Position numbers and translations under genes: made by a program. 64,000 nt of DNA from Trichaptum fuscoviolaceum (taxonomy: Eukaryota; Basidiomycota; Agaricomycetes; Hymenochaetales; Trichaptaceae), in contig CAJSYZ010000011.1 of NCBI GenBank assembly GCA_910574455.1, positions 4,115,558-4,179,557 on the forward strand. The letters are read 5' to 3'. Below are positions 1 to 10,859 of this stretch, in pieces (position 1 is the first letter of the stretch; every line of letters starts with the position of its first letter). The notes below the pieces were generated by a model. The model did no database searches and was not told the DNA's origin. It worked only from the letters and a program-made list of their open reading frames with translations.

Positions 1-1478
1 ACGCATCGTCTGCGATGGTCGTGTTCGTCGATGTCGCGTACACTGGGAGCGCGCCCGTGATATTGAAGGGCAGCGTCTGGAAGTACGTGATCGGGTCATG
101 CAGGACACCGCCGACCGTCGCGTTCTGCAGCGGGATCATCGTGTTGTCTAAGCTCGCGACGCTGATGGCGTCGATCGCGTTCCCCGGGCTGCTCGTGTAC
201 CACGACCCGAACGCGCCGTCATTGCCCGCGGCGATGGTGACGATGCGCCCGGACGCGGCGAGGCGCGAGGCGACGGTGGAGGACGTGGAGGATGTCCATC
301 CGTCTGAGCCCCCGATAGAGAGCGTGATGATGTCCTGGCCGTCTGCATTTGCGCGAAGGAGCGCGTCGACGATGACTGGAAGAAATTAATTAGGGTTACG
401 ATGGGGAAATGGAAGAAAGGAACGCACTATCGTCAGGGACAGATCCTGTGCACCCGAAAACGCGGTACGAGCTAAGGGCGGCCTCGTATGCAACACCAGA
501 GATGTTGAACTCATTGCCTGGGTTCGCGCCGATGATGCCTGCGACGTGCGTTCCGTGGCCGTTGCACTCGTCCAAGGGATCAGAATCGGGGTGAGGGGTA
601 TTGGTGCCTTCGCGCTGAAGTGAGATAGAGTAAAGAATGCGCACTCATAGGGCTCACCGTCAAATGCGTCGCCAACGAAGTCATATCCACCAACGACTTT
701 CTTGTCCGCACCTATACCGCTACCGAGCGCAGGGTGATTGTAATCAATGCCCGTATCGATGCTAAAGCAACAAAGAATTAGTATTGGCTATCGAACTATT
801 TGTCGATGATTTACATTCCAATCTTGATTCCCTTGCCAAATACGCCTTCTTTGTGCAACCTGTCCACGCCCTAATTCGGTGTGAGTGAAATCCAAGGGAT
901 CTTCATGATGATAACTTACAGTCAAGACATGCGTGGACTGCGTATCGGGAGGAAGCTTGGGATCATTTCGCCCCGTAACGACGTGCTTGCTGAAAGGCCT
1001 AAGAAGAGAAGTCGGTTATGCGCTGATATAATATGAAGCGGCAATGGACGTACTTGGGAGGGGGGATGAGGATGACAGGCCGAACAGCTACAACGCCATC
1101 CGTTTCTGCGAGCTTGGATATATCCTACGAAACAATAGTCAGTGTTACGGCTATTGGCGAGGACAAGAAACGTACATCAGGATTGTGCAATGTGACACTG
1201 GCACCCGCAAACACGCCCTCCTGCTTATACTCCGTGTCCACCGAGAAGCCAACACCACGCTTCTTCAGCGATCGATACACGCTCTCATGGGGCGACTCGA
1301 CCTCGAGGTGCGCGCCGGTGTCGCGTTTGCCGGGGATATCGGAGACCTTGCCGACCTCGATGATGTACTTCCCGGGGACGACGTTGGAGGAAGAGGTGCG
1401 GGAGATGGAGGAGAGCGGGACGACGGCGCCCACGCTTGTGAGCAGCGAGAGAAGCGGAACGAGGGCGAAGGCCTTCAT
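1..1478 (-). CDS. Subtilisin-like serine protease (peptidase S8), 3' end outside window
   Basis: Secreted endopeptidase made as a pre-pro-enzyme. The start at 1478 opens with a hydrophobic signal ([18 protein letters not shown]), followed by an inhibitor-I9-like propeptide ([13 protein letters not shown] ... [20 protein letters not shown] ... [16 protein letters not shown]). Short exons then give [13 protein letters not shown], the catalytic Asp in [13 protein letters not shown] (about 730-770), the catalytic His in [13 protein letters not shown] (about 530-560), and [11 protein letters not shown] near 160-210. The catalytic Ser lies beyond the left edge. Introns are about 50 bp with good GT/AG borders (for example NPD|GTACGT at about 1177) and I found no stop or frameshift, so the gene looks alive. 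The Asp-His spacing and propeptide fit fungal Vpr/minor-protease-type subtilases. The family call is firm; the substrate is unknown. Confidence 0.88.
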
Positions 1479-1499
1479 TGTGAAAGGAATGTGAGGGAA

Positions 1500-3500
1500 T
1501 GAGTGGACGAGGCGTGAAGCCTAGGTAAAGGAAGAGAATTAGGAAGGATAAAGTTCCTATGCTGAACAGCGATTTCGAACGTCAGCTTTATACGAGAGCT
1601 ATACCGACAGACTCACCTTGCGCATTGCATTGCCGCTCTTCCAACAGATCCATATGCGCGTCGAGATACGAGGCTCAGGCGCGTGCCACTGAGTCGTCCG
1701 TAGGCTGTGAGTGGATAGATTGCAGCGCCGCGTCGCCCAGGCCCTTGGCACATTTGTTATTCTGAGGATGAGTATGATTAACCGTTTACCAAGGCCAGTA
1801 ATACGGATGAACATACCTCTTCGGCCGCAGAGGGCGTGTGCATGAATTCGAACAGCATGCGGACACCGACCATTGCGTGCTTTCCCCGCACAGATAATAT
1901 AATAGTATCATATGCTCTTTCCCGATCGTCGCCATCATTTGTGCATGGTCCACGCCATACGGTCGTCGCCGCGTGCAACAGACGAAACTTCAAATTCAAC
2001 TTGATAGTGACCATGAACGATGGTGAACATCATCGGTGTATCAAGGAAATGCAAGACCGATTGCATAAAGAGTGCGACTCGGAAAAAAAGCCAGAAGGTC
2101 TCGAACTTTTGGTGCGTCCATACTCAGGATCATTGTGGTGGTCAAGACGAAGAGCTACTCCGAGTCAGGGTCACGGCGGTTGCGCGCCAGTCACGGTACA
2201 GCCTGACCCAGCGTCACAGTCACGGTCATGACAAGTACTGCAGTACTTAGACACAGTTTTGATTTCACTACTAGCAAGTCAATGTGTTTTCAGTGATACA
2301 TCCGCGTTCTCGCGCCTTAGTACGGACTCACCTCGGCCAACAGTCTACGGTCTCTGTGAATACTGTGAAAATTTATTGTAGTTCATTTTTCTACAAAATG
2401 ATATTTCTCATTTGAGACTTGAAGCTCGAGCTTCGGACATGCTCCGTCACCAAGATGGAAGACATATTGCCATGGTTTCTCAAGTTCCTAAGTCGCGAAG
2501 CTTGCATCAGTCCTCACGCGTTCCACCTCTACGAGATCTACAGACTCACCTTGCATGAAGCCTCTCCTGCTCACTCACTCACTAGCCGATTGCACCTTGC
2601 AGAACGGGTATGGCACCTAGATTGCTCCTTTCAACAGCATCCGAAGGTAGCGCAATTGACTTGAGACCATTCGCCGGCTATCTCTCGATGATTTCTAATA
2701 TTTCTACTTCAACATGCCCATTGCACATGAGTAAGAGACGACTAGCTCACCTCCTCAGTGTATTTGACAAAGATCTTTCCCAACGTGCCTGCTCGTTTCT
2801 TGTGGCACCACCTTGAGATTCGAAGCTGTCCGTGTTGTCGATGATGAAGTCACAACACGTTGGCATAGGACCGAGTGTGAGGTAGTGCACTACATACAGT
2901 CACCTGTACACTCGGGTGGCACACTAGTAAGTCTTTAAAAAAGAGACCAAATATGAGTTAAACGTACCGTAAATAACAGAGATACAGAACTTTGAAGGTC
3001 GTCATATGGGTGTATGGAAATTGAGGACGATGTATGAAGGCAGAGGAAGTGGGAGGAGAGAGAGGGAGATTGTCGGACTCGGACACGTCGTAATGTATGT
3101 TGTTAAACTCCGCAGCGTCACTGACCTGGCAGTCTATATTAATGGTGCTAGTAGTACCCCCTTCCTCTTGACTGGCCTCTACACCGGCACCGTTAACATC
3201 TATCACCATGAGATCGATGCGCTCATAAAGACTCCTGAAGTCGTTGGAGGCCCTTTATTCCTCGAAAGAGTTGGTTCATCATGATTGCGTTTGGAGAATT
3301 TCCAGCTGCAGGTCTCGATTTTAAGCGTCGCTTATTTAGAAAGGGCGGAAGCATCTGCACGAGTTGTGTTTGTCGTTGGATCTAGATGTTGAACAAAACA
3401 ATTCGCAGCATGAGTGAGCAAATGACATTATCAATATACCCTTCGTTTGGGCCTCCAAGTACCTAGTAATTTAATGCTAATACTAAGTTACATACAGCCG
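1500..3500. other. Region without a clear gene; possible spliced coding remnants on minus strand
   Basis: Upstream of the protease I cannot identify a complete gene. On the minus strand at about 2014-1610 a reading frame (containing GKHAMVGVRMLFEFMHTPS) runs into a GT...AG pair and then a frame containing LGDAALQSIHSQP. It then hits a stop, so it looks like a decayed two-exon fragment of unknown origin. A second minus frame at 3209-2958 (containing STINIDCQVSDAAEFNNIHYD) has no recognisable partner. The rest shows no coding signal I trust. Confidence 0.3.
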
Positions 3501-4823
3501 CTAAGTTACAGTATACTCCACTCTAGCTTCGATACAAAGTCTTTCAGTCTTGGTCAGATTCTTCCCAACATTAAGTTCCGATACAACCACTGAGCGCAGA
3601 TTGCGGTGGCGCAGGAGCGGCATGAGGATCTTCACGATTCGCTCGTCATCAGAAACTGTGCTATCACCTGCGTCAAAGCTCTTGAACACATGCAGGCGTC
3701 GAAGAGTCGCTGGAAGCTGCAGCACAGAAACAGGAACATCAATGACATTTGCGTGCAGCTCTTCGAGAGAGGTACATCTCCGAATGAGAGACTGGAACCA
3801 CTGCGGGCAATAGAACATGGATGGAAAGTCCAATACCACTTGCAAGAGGCGAACCTCGAGGACCTTGAGATCCGGTAGGGCCGGCATCAAAATCGGCAGA
3901 ATCGCTTGAACAGTGTTTTCATCCTCGTAATAGCTGCTCGAAATCTGACGAAGTCTCAGCTCTTGCAGCGTGTAGCAACCTCGAGGTACGAGCAGCCAGG
4001 AAAGCAGCGGACCGAGCCACCTCGACAGCGTGCGGAACTCCAGTAGAAGGCGCTTGAGCGATGCTGGTGGGGACCCTTGCGCTGTTAGCGGATATTGGCG
4101 CACTTCATTGAAGCGAGAACCGACGATGGATAAGGTATGGAAGTCGTGCAAGTTGGAGACCGTGTCGAACAGCTGGCATAATGAGTTGTCTGTCCATTCA
4201 TGGAGATGGACGTGGAGTGACTGAAGTCCGCGTGGGACTAGTGAAAGGACGGATGGAATGAACGTGCTTCCAGGAACCCAGGACCAAACATCCATTGCGA
4301 GATAGAGCGCACGAAGGTAGGGCATCTCGGAGAACAACATGTGAAGGGTGTTGAAGAGGTTGACCGGGTATCGGCGCATAATGCTGCGGACAAATCTCGT
4401 TCCCATCACACACTGAAGTTCCTGGACCCATTTGCCGCAAAACGAACTTCCCAGAAACCTCTCGAGCTCGGCTTGGCAATGTATCCCAGATCGGCGTCGG
4501 AGGGCCACCTGGGCTGGTTGTTTCCAGTCGCGATGAACGAGACTCATGGTCTTGAGGAGTTGCCTTCCTTCGGAATCCAGCGGACCTCTGCGACCAGGCC
4601 TGGCGTATTGCATCCTGTCCAATGGGACCGGGAAGTTTATGAGTCCTTCCTGGTGATTCATTTCCTCCCAGATTGTGTCGCAAACAAAGTCGACAATGAT
4701 AAGGGGAATGGTGCTCGTATTCGTCGGGGCATTCCCTGTAGCTTGGTGAGTCGTAGATTCGCTTTAGACTATTAGAGGCTTACCGGGGAGGGCAAACATG
4801 GTTTTGTTCTGCTCCTTCTTCAT
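3501..4823 (-). CDS. F-box/LRR-like protein
   Basis: Two exons, 4823-4784 and 4735-3501, joined by a 48 bp GTAAG...ACAG intron, give about 424 residues. The start at 4823 is the first ATG after an in-frame stop. The N-terminus (LPGNAPTNTSTIPLIIVDFV ... SLVHRDWKQPAQVALRRR) resembles the F-box-like segment of agaricomycete F-box families. The rest is leucine-rich and periodic (PYLRALYLAMDVW, LQSLHVHLHEW, DLKVLEVRLLQVV, LRRLHVF, LRSVVVSELNV), as in LRR horseshoe repeats. Members usually act as substrate receptors of SCF ubiquitin ligases or as fast-evolving orphans. It looks intact. It is not closely similar to the two F-box-like paralogs at 32 and 56 kb. Confidence 0.68.
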
Positions 4824-5384
4824 TACCTCCTTCTAAGCTCATGATAGTCTCTTCAACTGAGAAGGGGGGATGGGATGGGGCAGGATCCATTGATTCTGAG
4901 CGTGTCGAACGAGTTAGGAGACTAATACGAACGAGAGGTGCCGTGTCTTTGAGTCCGTCAGGTGAGGTGTGGTTCAGCCAAACAGAAACCACAGAGGACC
5001 AAACAATAGGCACGTTTTGATATATCACTGGAGTAACCACAATCATCATTAGTCAATGAGTGCTCGTCGTGTCGTCTGTCTGAGTGGACCATCCTGGCTA
5101 AGCTTCTAGAGAGTGCGTGCCATGAGCTCCATGCTGATCTAGTCCTGTCATTTGGTATGCTTCAAAGTAACATTCAGAGTATGTATAATAGAGTGTTATC
5201 GATACATGGAGATGGTTCAAGTTCAAGTAGAAGTCGGCGTAAAAACTCGGAGCGTGATCATTGCTACTGTATCTCACGGTCACATGATGAGGTTGTACCA
5301 AGGCACAGGCATAACGTCGCCTTTCATCTCACCACCATCGCACCCGCCCAAGTTCACTGGAAGCGCAGCAAGCGAGAGCAAAAG
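4824..5384. other. Intergenic, no gene recognised
   Basis: Between the F-box gene and the first hairpin repeat there are only short frames without recognisable motifs. The stretch may contain the F-box gene's promoter. Confidence 0.4.
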
Positions 5385-5560
5385 AAGCTGATAGTCCTTG
5401 AAATACAAGCAGTTAGAGGCTGTGAGTTAACTCACAGCAGAGCCCGCTACCCAGAGATGGGTATGAAGAAAGTGTTACAGAAAGAAGAAAAAAAGGACAT
5501 TTATTTTGACATACATACAAAAGTCTACTATCATTAAGTTTGTTCTGTAGTCTGCGACAA
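5385..5560. repeat. Nested-hairpin repeat, copy a
   Basis: One of three copies (others at about 10,400-10,640 and 17,385-17,610). Shared core on the plus strand: AGCAGTTA, then an inner hairpin GGCTGTGAG / CTCACAGC, then CCCGCTACCC, then a T/A-rich tail with GAAAGAA tracts and an ACATACA...AGT motif. Here the outer left arm (GGGTAGCGGG in the other copies) is missing. The T/A-rich side directly abuts the TFIIB fragment. Confidence 0.7.
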
Positions 5561-5765
5561 CCTCGGGATACTGTCTTCTTTGAGATGCGGGTCAGGTTAC
5601 AGACTTGGATGTCATGGGACATCCGAGGGACCGCGCCTGACAACACGCAATGAAAATGCAAGCCGCGATGACTGCGTCAAGGTCCTTCTCCCTCCGCAGC
5701 TCTTCTTCATCCGAACGCTTGTACAGCTGTTTTGCGATGTCGCTGATCGTCTTCTGGAGGGAGAA
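5535..5765 (-). pseudogene. Transcription factor IIB (TFIIB/Sua7) fragment
   Basis: The minus strand reads KTISDIAKQLYKRSDEEEL, then DLDAVIAACIFIAC, the end of the first and start of the second cyclin-like repeat of TFIIB, including the AA-C-IFIAC signature. A frameshift follows: one frame reads CCQARSLGCPMTSKSVT and stops, the other continues VPRMSHDIQVCNLTRISKKT, the usual VPRTF...LTNVSKK segment. The zinc ribbon, the rest of repeat 1 and all of the C-terminus are missing, so this is a dead piece of a housekeeping gene. It stops where the hairpin repeat begins. Confidence 0.8.
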
Positions 5766-6640
5766 CTAAGTTCAAATAACGCACTAGCTCAAGATGCGCG
5801 GGGACGGGGTGGTTGCGACTTGCGGACAGCTACTGCAGCCTTCATCGCGTTCAAGAGCTATAGTAGGGTCGAGCGCCGGGCGCTAAGCGCAGGCGAGCAA
5901 CTTTTGAGGGCACGTGCAAGCATGCAGTGGGTTGCGCTCTGCGTGCATAGGTAGAGCGTCATGTGCCCTGTAATTAGGGCTTCTTCTCGCAGAGTACCAG
6001 GCTCACCCATTGTTTTGTTGTTGTCAGAGCGAGATGCGCTTTGGTGGCGGACCTCGCCGTGTTCTGGGGCGCGGTCCTTTATGCTATACACGAAGAATTT
6101 TAGTGAAGCATGAAGTAAAGTACCTGAGATCACTCACCAGCCTGCAGTAGAACACACCCAATGCAATTCAGCTTGTCGTTCAAGCCGCGGCGCCAAAGAT
6201 GGGTATGCATCGCGCCGCTATTGCTGCACTCGGCCTTCACACCGCCAGGGGAGGCTGACTGTGCTTGAGCGGTCCGCCCCGTACTTCCAGCAGCTACAAT
6301 GCTCCCTTCACCTGGCGCAGTCGCGCAAGTGGATCGCTGAGATGGTTTCACACCCCGCAACAGGCGCATGCGGATGCGGATGCGAACCAAGGATGACGGA
6401 ACGGGTCAACAGTCGTCCAAGCTGCCATGCTCATTGTCACCGCGTCAGTGTCGGCGTAGCTATCAGTTTTTTCAAGAGAAGGATACATAGGTGGCGTATT
6501 GAGGTTGCTCAATTTGGTCTCAACTATTACTTGGGTCCCAGCTGCTTTGGAAGGATACGTGTGTCTCAAGATTATGACTGTGTATAGCAGCAGAATAGGA
6601 ACATGTTAGTGAGTTTAAGACAGTCTGTAGATGAATGTGC
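5766..6640 (-). pseudogene. Unidentified coding fragment, paralog of 18.2-18.66 kb
   Basis: Minus-strand frames between the TFIIB piece and the next repeat are broken and unidentified. A segment at about 6260-6330 (GEGSIVAAGSTGRTAQAQ) aligns with 18,305-18,370 (QGALYIATRNTGRTVQA). At DNA level both share GTCCGCCCCGT and CAATGCTCCCT. Upstream the two copies differ. The neighbouring order (gene piece, this fragment, CAGGAAAACTAC repeat) is the same in both places. Function unknown. Confidence 0.45.
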
Positions 6641-6678
6641 GGACAAGAACGCGGCCAAAAATCGCGTGAGAACAACCT

Positions 6679-6905
6679 CATCAGGAAAACTACCTTCTGC
6701 TTAAAGTGACTTAAGCGTGACTTAAATGTCCTGAGAGACTGGCAACTGAATAAGGCAAGCTTTACTTATTCATGCATGTCCTCCCATTATTCAGGACGCG
6801 TTGGCTGAAATAAGGCAAGCTCGCTGAAATCAGAGCTTCAGCCAGTCAGCCAGTCATGTCAGGTATTCAGAGCTTTCAGTAAATCTTCAATATAAGTAAA
6901 TAATC
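6679..6905 (+). repeat. CAGGAAAACTAC repeat, copy 1 (left inverted terminus)
   Basis: Begins CATCAGGAAAACTACC, continues TTCTGCTTAAAGTGAC with short palindromes (AAGTGACTTAAGCGTGACTT), then several ATTCAG/CTGAAT and CAGTCAG motifs and an AT-rich end. A second plus-oriented copy is at 18,705-18,940 and an inverted copy at 10,080-10,336. The inverted pair encloses the Clf1/glucan-synthase fragments. Confidence 0.7.
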
Positions 6906-7329
6906 CTATTACAAGTGTCAATTAAGTACAATAATAAGTAAACATATATGTAAAAAAAAGGGCATTGGCACCGCGGCGCGAACGTGATAGCGTCAACGGC
7001 GCTCTCGCACGGCTCGAGTCTCCACCGTGGAAGTGAGTCCTGCCGTGGTAGTTGAGCAGTTGACGCCCCTGATGCGTTGACCTTCGCGAAGACTTTCGGA
7101 CAAGTTTCTCGTCTTCTTCGTCCTCTGGTCTCTTCGCTGTCTTCTCCTCGTCTTCCACATCGTCCCGTGCTAGCTTGACCCGCAGTCTTGTGTTCTCACT
7201 ATGAGCTACACGTTCGTTCGGGTAGCAGCGCGTCCAAAATATCCATTTCACGCCTCAAGTCCTGTGTTCGATTCTCCTATGCCATCATCGGATTGTTCTC
7301 CTCTTCGAGCTGTGCTAGCTTGTCCTCTT
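6906..7329 (-). other. Unidentified frame next to Clf1 fragment
   Basis: A minus frame at 7251-6922 contains a charged stretch (DDVEDEEKTAKRPEDEEDEK) and an arginine/serine-rich part. It could be a low-complexity tail of the adjacent fragment or non-coding; I recognise no domain. Confidence 0.3.
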
Positions 7330-8560
7330 CATAAACTAGCTGCTCCTCGCGCTAGGGCTGAGATGTATCGTCTCCAGTGACGCTTCAAGTCACCGGGGAG
7401 TATTTGCGCAACAGCTTGCTCGTAGACTTCACGAACCCGGTTTAACACACTTTCTATCTCGTCCTTCGACCCATCTTCCTCCCGAAGCGACCTCAGTGAG
7501 TCTTCTCCCAAGCGAGCATAGTCAACCCATATGTCGTAATCTCGACCGTCGTGCGCAAGTTCTTCCTCATATTGGATCCTCCTCTTCCCTAGAACAGTGG
7601 TCTCGAGGGTGTTCCAAGTTCCGTGCTGCTTTTCAAACTTGGTGTAGGCAGCATAGAGTGCCTGGGACTTGGAGCGAGGTAATCGGTCCAGCGCGAACTA
7701 GGGGGGTTTAAAACTTAGAAGCACATAAGCTTGGGGGAGTGCGTACCTTGTAGATTACCCTAGTTCGGTCGTACTCCTTTAATTGTGTTTCCATCTTCGC
7801 AAAAGTGCTAAACACCGCCTGTGCCTTCTCAATTTGTTCCGCATCATCACCAAAAAACACCAGTGCCATCTGGAAAACCTCACGAGCCTTTTCACGCCTG
7901 ACCCAGACGCGGGGTTCAGGTCGAACAGCAACCCACCGCTCGTAGATCGCACTCGCACAATCAAGTTCTTGGTATCGCTCTTCGATCTTGATGTACGCCT
8001 GCCATGCCTTGTCCTCTGACTCCCACTGCATCCATCGCTCAAACACTTGACGCGCGCCAGCGACGTTTCCGAGCAGTTCATCCAAATACACGTATTTGTA
8101 CCAGAGTTGGTCGATGCGTGGCAACAAAATCACTGCTCGGTCAAACAGATTGCGTGCATGCTGGATGTTTCGCCCCTTCAGTTCCATCTCTGTGTAGGAG
8201 AGCCAGAGTTGGACACTTCGGTGGGTCTACATCGAAAGCGCGCTCGTATACCGACCACGAGCGTTCGTATTCGCCTTGACTCGCCTACGTTGAGTTTCAA
8301 ACACAACTCCAGTCATTTTGATAGTGTACGTACCTCCCAACTAGCATAGGCTTTCCATTCTTTCCTGTTTGAAGTCAACACCTGAAAGATGAATCCAGGC
8401 ATGAAAACATACAAGTTTCCCCTCGTCCGGCAAATCCTCTCCTCAAACGCCTTACGCTTCCGGCCTCGGTATTCATGGAGTTCCTCAAAGTCTTCAATGC
8501 GTCGTTTTGGCTCATGTGAAACTGTTTCCTGGCGCCCCGAAGCAGTTGTTCTGCTGTAAT
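7330..8560 (-). pseudogene. Clf1 / crooked-neck splicing factor fragment (HAT repeats)
   Basis: The minus strand encodes consecutive HAT (half-TPR) repeats of the pre-mRNA splicing factor Clf1/Crn: RRIEDFEELHEYRGRKRKAF (about 8510), RKEWKAYASWE, an intron, [67 protein letters not shown], an intron, [20 protein letters not shown], and [19 protein letters not shown]. In the living family this protein is a spliceosome NTC scaffold of about 700-750 residues. Damage seen: a frameshift after ERAFDVDP (about 8215), loss of about 15 residues inside [13 protein letters not shown], and truncation after KRHWRRYIS near 7370. Ancestral introns are kept, so the copy arose from DNA, not from mRNA. Confidence 0.85.
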
Positions 8561-9489
8561 CTACTTGAGATTAAGCATCATACTTTAATAAGAGTGATTG
8601 GGTACATACCTGTATCGCTGCGGGTGCACGCGATGTTTTACGCCTTCCGCCTGCTGAGCTGTGTTGTGAAAGATGTGCCGACCCTTCACGAGCCGACCCG
8701 CCAAGCGTTGAGAGGGGCGAAGCGCGCCTAACAGTCCCCGTCTCTACTCCCTTGAAGCTGTCTTCTTGTGGAACCTGAAGTGTGATTTCATCATCGAACT
8801 GATCCTCAGCATCCGCAAACTCAGAACCACTTCCTGACAGTCCTTCTTTGCCACTCGAAAAGTAGGCATTGTCAACTTCATCCCAACCATCTTGCTTGTT
8901 CTCTTCCGTGCCCAACTCCTCTCCCGCAGATGCGCTGTTGTCGAGCAGTCCGCCGATTGTCTGAATAGACTCCTTTGTACGAGAAATTCATTCCTAAGCT
9001 TCTTGCCGTGGCTTGGGCTGAATATACGAGCCTAACGCGCTAACGTTTCCAGACGCAGAAGAGCTTATGCCCGGGGTTGTTGCATCAGACACGCTTCCTG
9101 GCGTAGGTGTTGTTCCCATTAGGGAAGGAAGGGGCGTATTAGAAAGCGAGAGGCGTGGAGATTCGCCGTGATGAAGACGCCGGCGACGATTAGCTTTCTC
9201 GAAGCGGATGGTTCAGCTTGACCCAGACAAGCTCGCTTTCGCGCGCACACTGCTGGTACTTTCCAAGTGCTCTGCGCAAATCATCCTCCTGCTCCGGCGC
9301 AACAAACTGGGTGGGTACATTCGGGAGCTTCGGTATCCTGGGAGGTCGGCGGACGGTCAGGTGCGGAACCTGCTGTTTCTCGCGCTTTCGCGCGGCCGAG
9401 GCGAAGTTCGTGGGCACGCATGCTGACCCCGAGGTGAAACCCTTATACGTATCGAATCCCCACGGCGCATACTTTGGTCGCTTCCAAAC
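8561..9489 (-). pseudogene. Coding remnant between glucan-synthase and Clf1 pieces, origin uncertain
   Basis: Minus frames 9531-9190 and 8915-8571 read as a serine/proline-rich, partly acidic linker (RRPPRIPKLPNVPTQFVAPE, DDLRRALGKYQQ, DEVDNAYFSSGKEGLSGSG). The first is continuous with the glucan-synthase end LNESTPFDLNEY, but sequence after VWKRP does not follow that enzyme's amylase domain. It may be its cytoplasmic linker joined by a deletion, or a piece of another gene. Two in-frame stops lie between the two frames. Confidence 0.4.
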
Positions 9490-9990
9490 GGCGTTGTATT
9501 CATTAAGGTCGAATGGTGTCGATTCGTTCAAGTGGCTGCGTTGTAAGTAGTCCGTCAGATGTGCTGTGCTGATAGCTAGTCACTTGCATTACTCACCCAG
9601 AGAAACCAATAAGATCACCCATGGTACCAATAGTGAAATCCATCATGATGTACATCCCGCGTGCATGCACTTCGTCGATGAAGGCGACCCAATCGTCAAT
9701 CGTTCCACAATGGGGGGTCGAGAGTCGTGAAGTCAAGAGAGTCTGCCTGCCATGGCATGTTCACGAGCGCAGTACCCGCAATGAGAATGCCCTTGATGCC
9801 CAAGCCCTGGAGGTAATCGAGTTTGTTTGCCAAGCCACGGACATCGCTGCCGAAGCGCAACTGCGTCTCGCGCTAATCGTTCTCGAACATCGTCTGGAAG
9901 AAGTCATTGTTGCTTGCGTCGAGTCCTGCGTGTTCTGGTTAACATTCAGATTCCACTGTGCCAGATCAGAGCTGTAAGGAGTGGCATTGG
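9490..9990 (-). pseudogene. Alpha-1,3-glucan synthase fragment 1 (amylase-like domain)
   Basis: The minus strand reads NNDFFQTMFEND, stop, RETQLRFGSDVRGLANKLDY, LQGLGIKGILIAG, NMPWQADSLDFTTLDP, GTIDDWVAFIDEVHARGMYI, MMDFTIGTMGDLIGFSG, an intron, then LNESTPFDLNEY. This is the extracellular GH13-like domain at the N-terminus of fungal cell-wall Ags/Mok synthases (normally over 2,000 residues). An in-frame TAG replaces the Trp of END-W-RETQLRFG, and only about 150 residues remain, so it is a dead fragment. A longer, differently deleted copy is at 21.4-23.7 kb. Confidence 0.87.
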
Positions 9991-10079
9991 CGGGTGTCAA
10001 TAGGAGTGTAGTGAGTATGGTAAGTCAGCGATGATGGTAAGGAGGAAAAGGCATGGGCAAGCCCGCAACACTTCAAGTT

Positions 10080-10336
10080 CAACATCAAATTCAAGTTTCC
10101 TGTTTTGGATGCAACAAATTTTTGTTAGAAATTTCTAAGTCCTATTATACTTGAGCACTGAAATCCTGACTTGCATTCTGATGTACTGAGAGACGGCTTG
10201 CATCCTGAAATTCTCCTTATTTCAGTGAGTTAAGGCAATCAGTGTATTTTCAGACGAAGTAGCGACCCTTCAGACAGGCGCCAGCCAAATCAGGACGCGC
10301 CAGGACGCGTCAGTGGCCATAAGCAGAAAGTAGTTT
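10080..10336 (-). repeat. CAGGAAAACTAC repeat, copy 3 (inverted)
   Basis: The reverse complement begins CATCAGGGAAACTACTTTCT and continues GCTTA, matching 6679 at all but two of the first 25 positions. It also shares ATTTCAG/CTGAAAT and GGACGCG motifs. Its inverted orientation relative to copy 1 makes 6679-10,336 look like a unit with terminal inverted repeats. I could not find a convincing target-site duplication. Confidence 0.65.
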
Positions 10337-10337
10337 C

Positions 10338-10640
10338 CCTGATGCTACTTCAAAAGGTAGTTTCGGTACCGAAAGTGCAAGTCACGAGACCGGATGAGAT
10401 CCCGCTACCCTTAAGGTAGCTGGGTATCCTATGGCGCCTTTGGCAGGCGCCGGACACAGTTGCATACGCCATAGGATACCCAGCTACCTTAAGGGTAGCG
10501 GGAAAAGCAGTTAGTGGCTGCGAGTTCCTCACAGCAAAGCCCGCTACCCGTCGATGGGCGTGAAGTTATTGTAAGAGAAAGAAAAGAAAATCATTTTTAC
10601 ATACAGAAGTCTATTACTATCTATACATTTGAATCCTTCG
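10338..10640. repeat. Nested-hairpin repeat, copy b, with perfect 36 bp inverted repeat
   Basis: Positions 10,401-10,436 and 10,467-10,502 are perfect 36 bp inverted repeats (arms start CCCGCTACCCTTAAGG) around a 30 bp loop. They are followed by AGCAGTTA, the inner hairpin GGCTGCGAG / CTCACAGC, CCCGCTACCC and the T/A-rich tail with ATACAGAAGTCTATTA. The T/A-rich side adjoins the Cse1 fragment. Confidence 0.8.
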
Positions 10641-10859
10641 CCAACTTTGACTGCCCGAGAAGGTGGCATGTAAAGTAGATGTCACCCTCAGCAACCGACA
10701 CATGTCTATGACTGTCAGTCACGAGCAAGCCAAGATCACATCGCTACAGATGAGCTTGAATTTAGGAGTTAGATGGTCGCGGGAATATGGAAAATAAACA
10801 GAAGCACCTGATTGGCAGAAAATGCAGTAATCTTTTTGCAACTTTGTGCACTGAGATTG

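Noticed and set aside
2419..2816. Short plus frames upstream of 2.8 kb
   Set aside because: No domain, and acceptor/donor-like words nearby do not build a consistent gene.
4784..5049. Longer N-terminal frame (MMIVVTPVIYQ...) for the F-box gene
   Set aside because: Joining it to exon 2 through the only good donor gives the wrong phase; the frame starting at 4823 fits.
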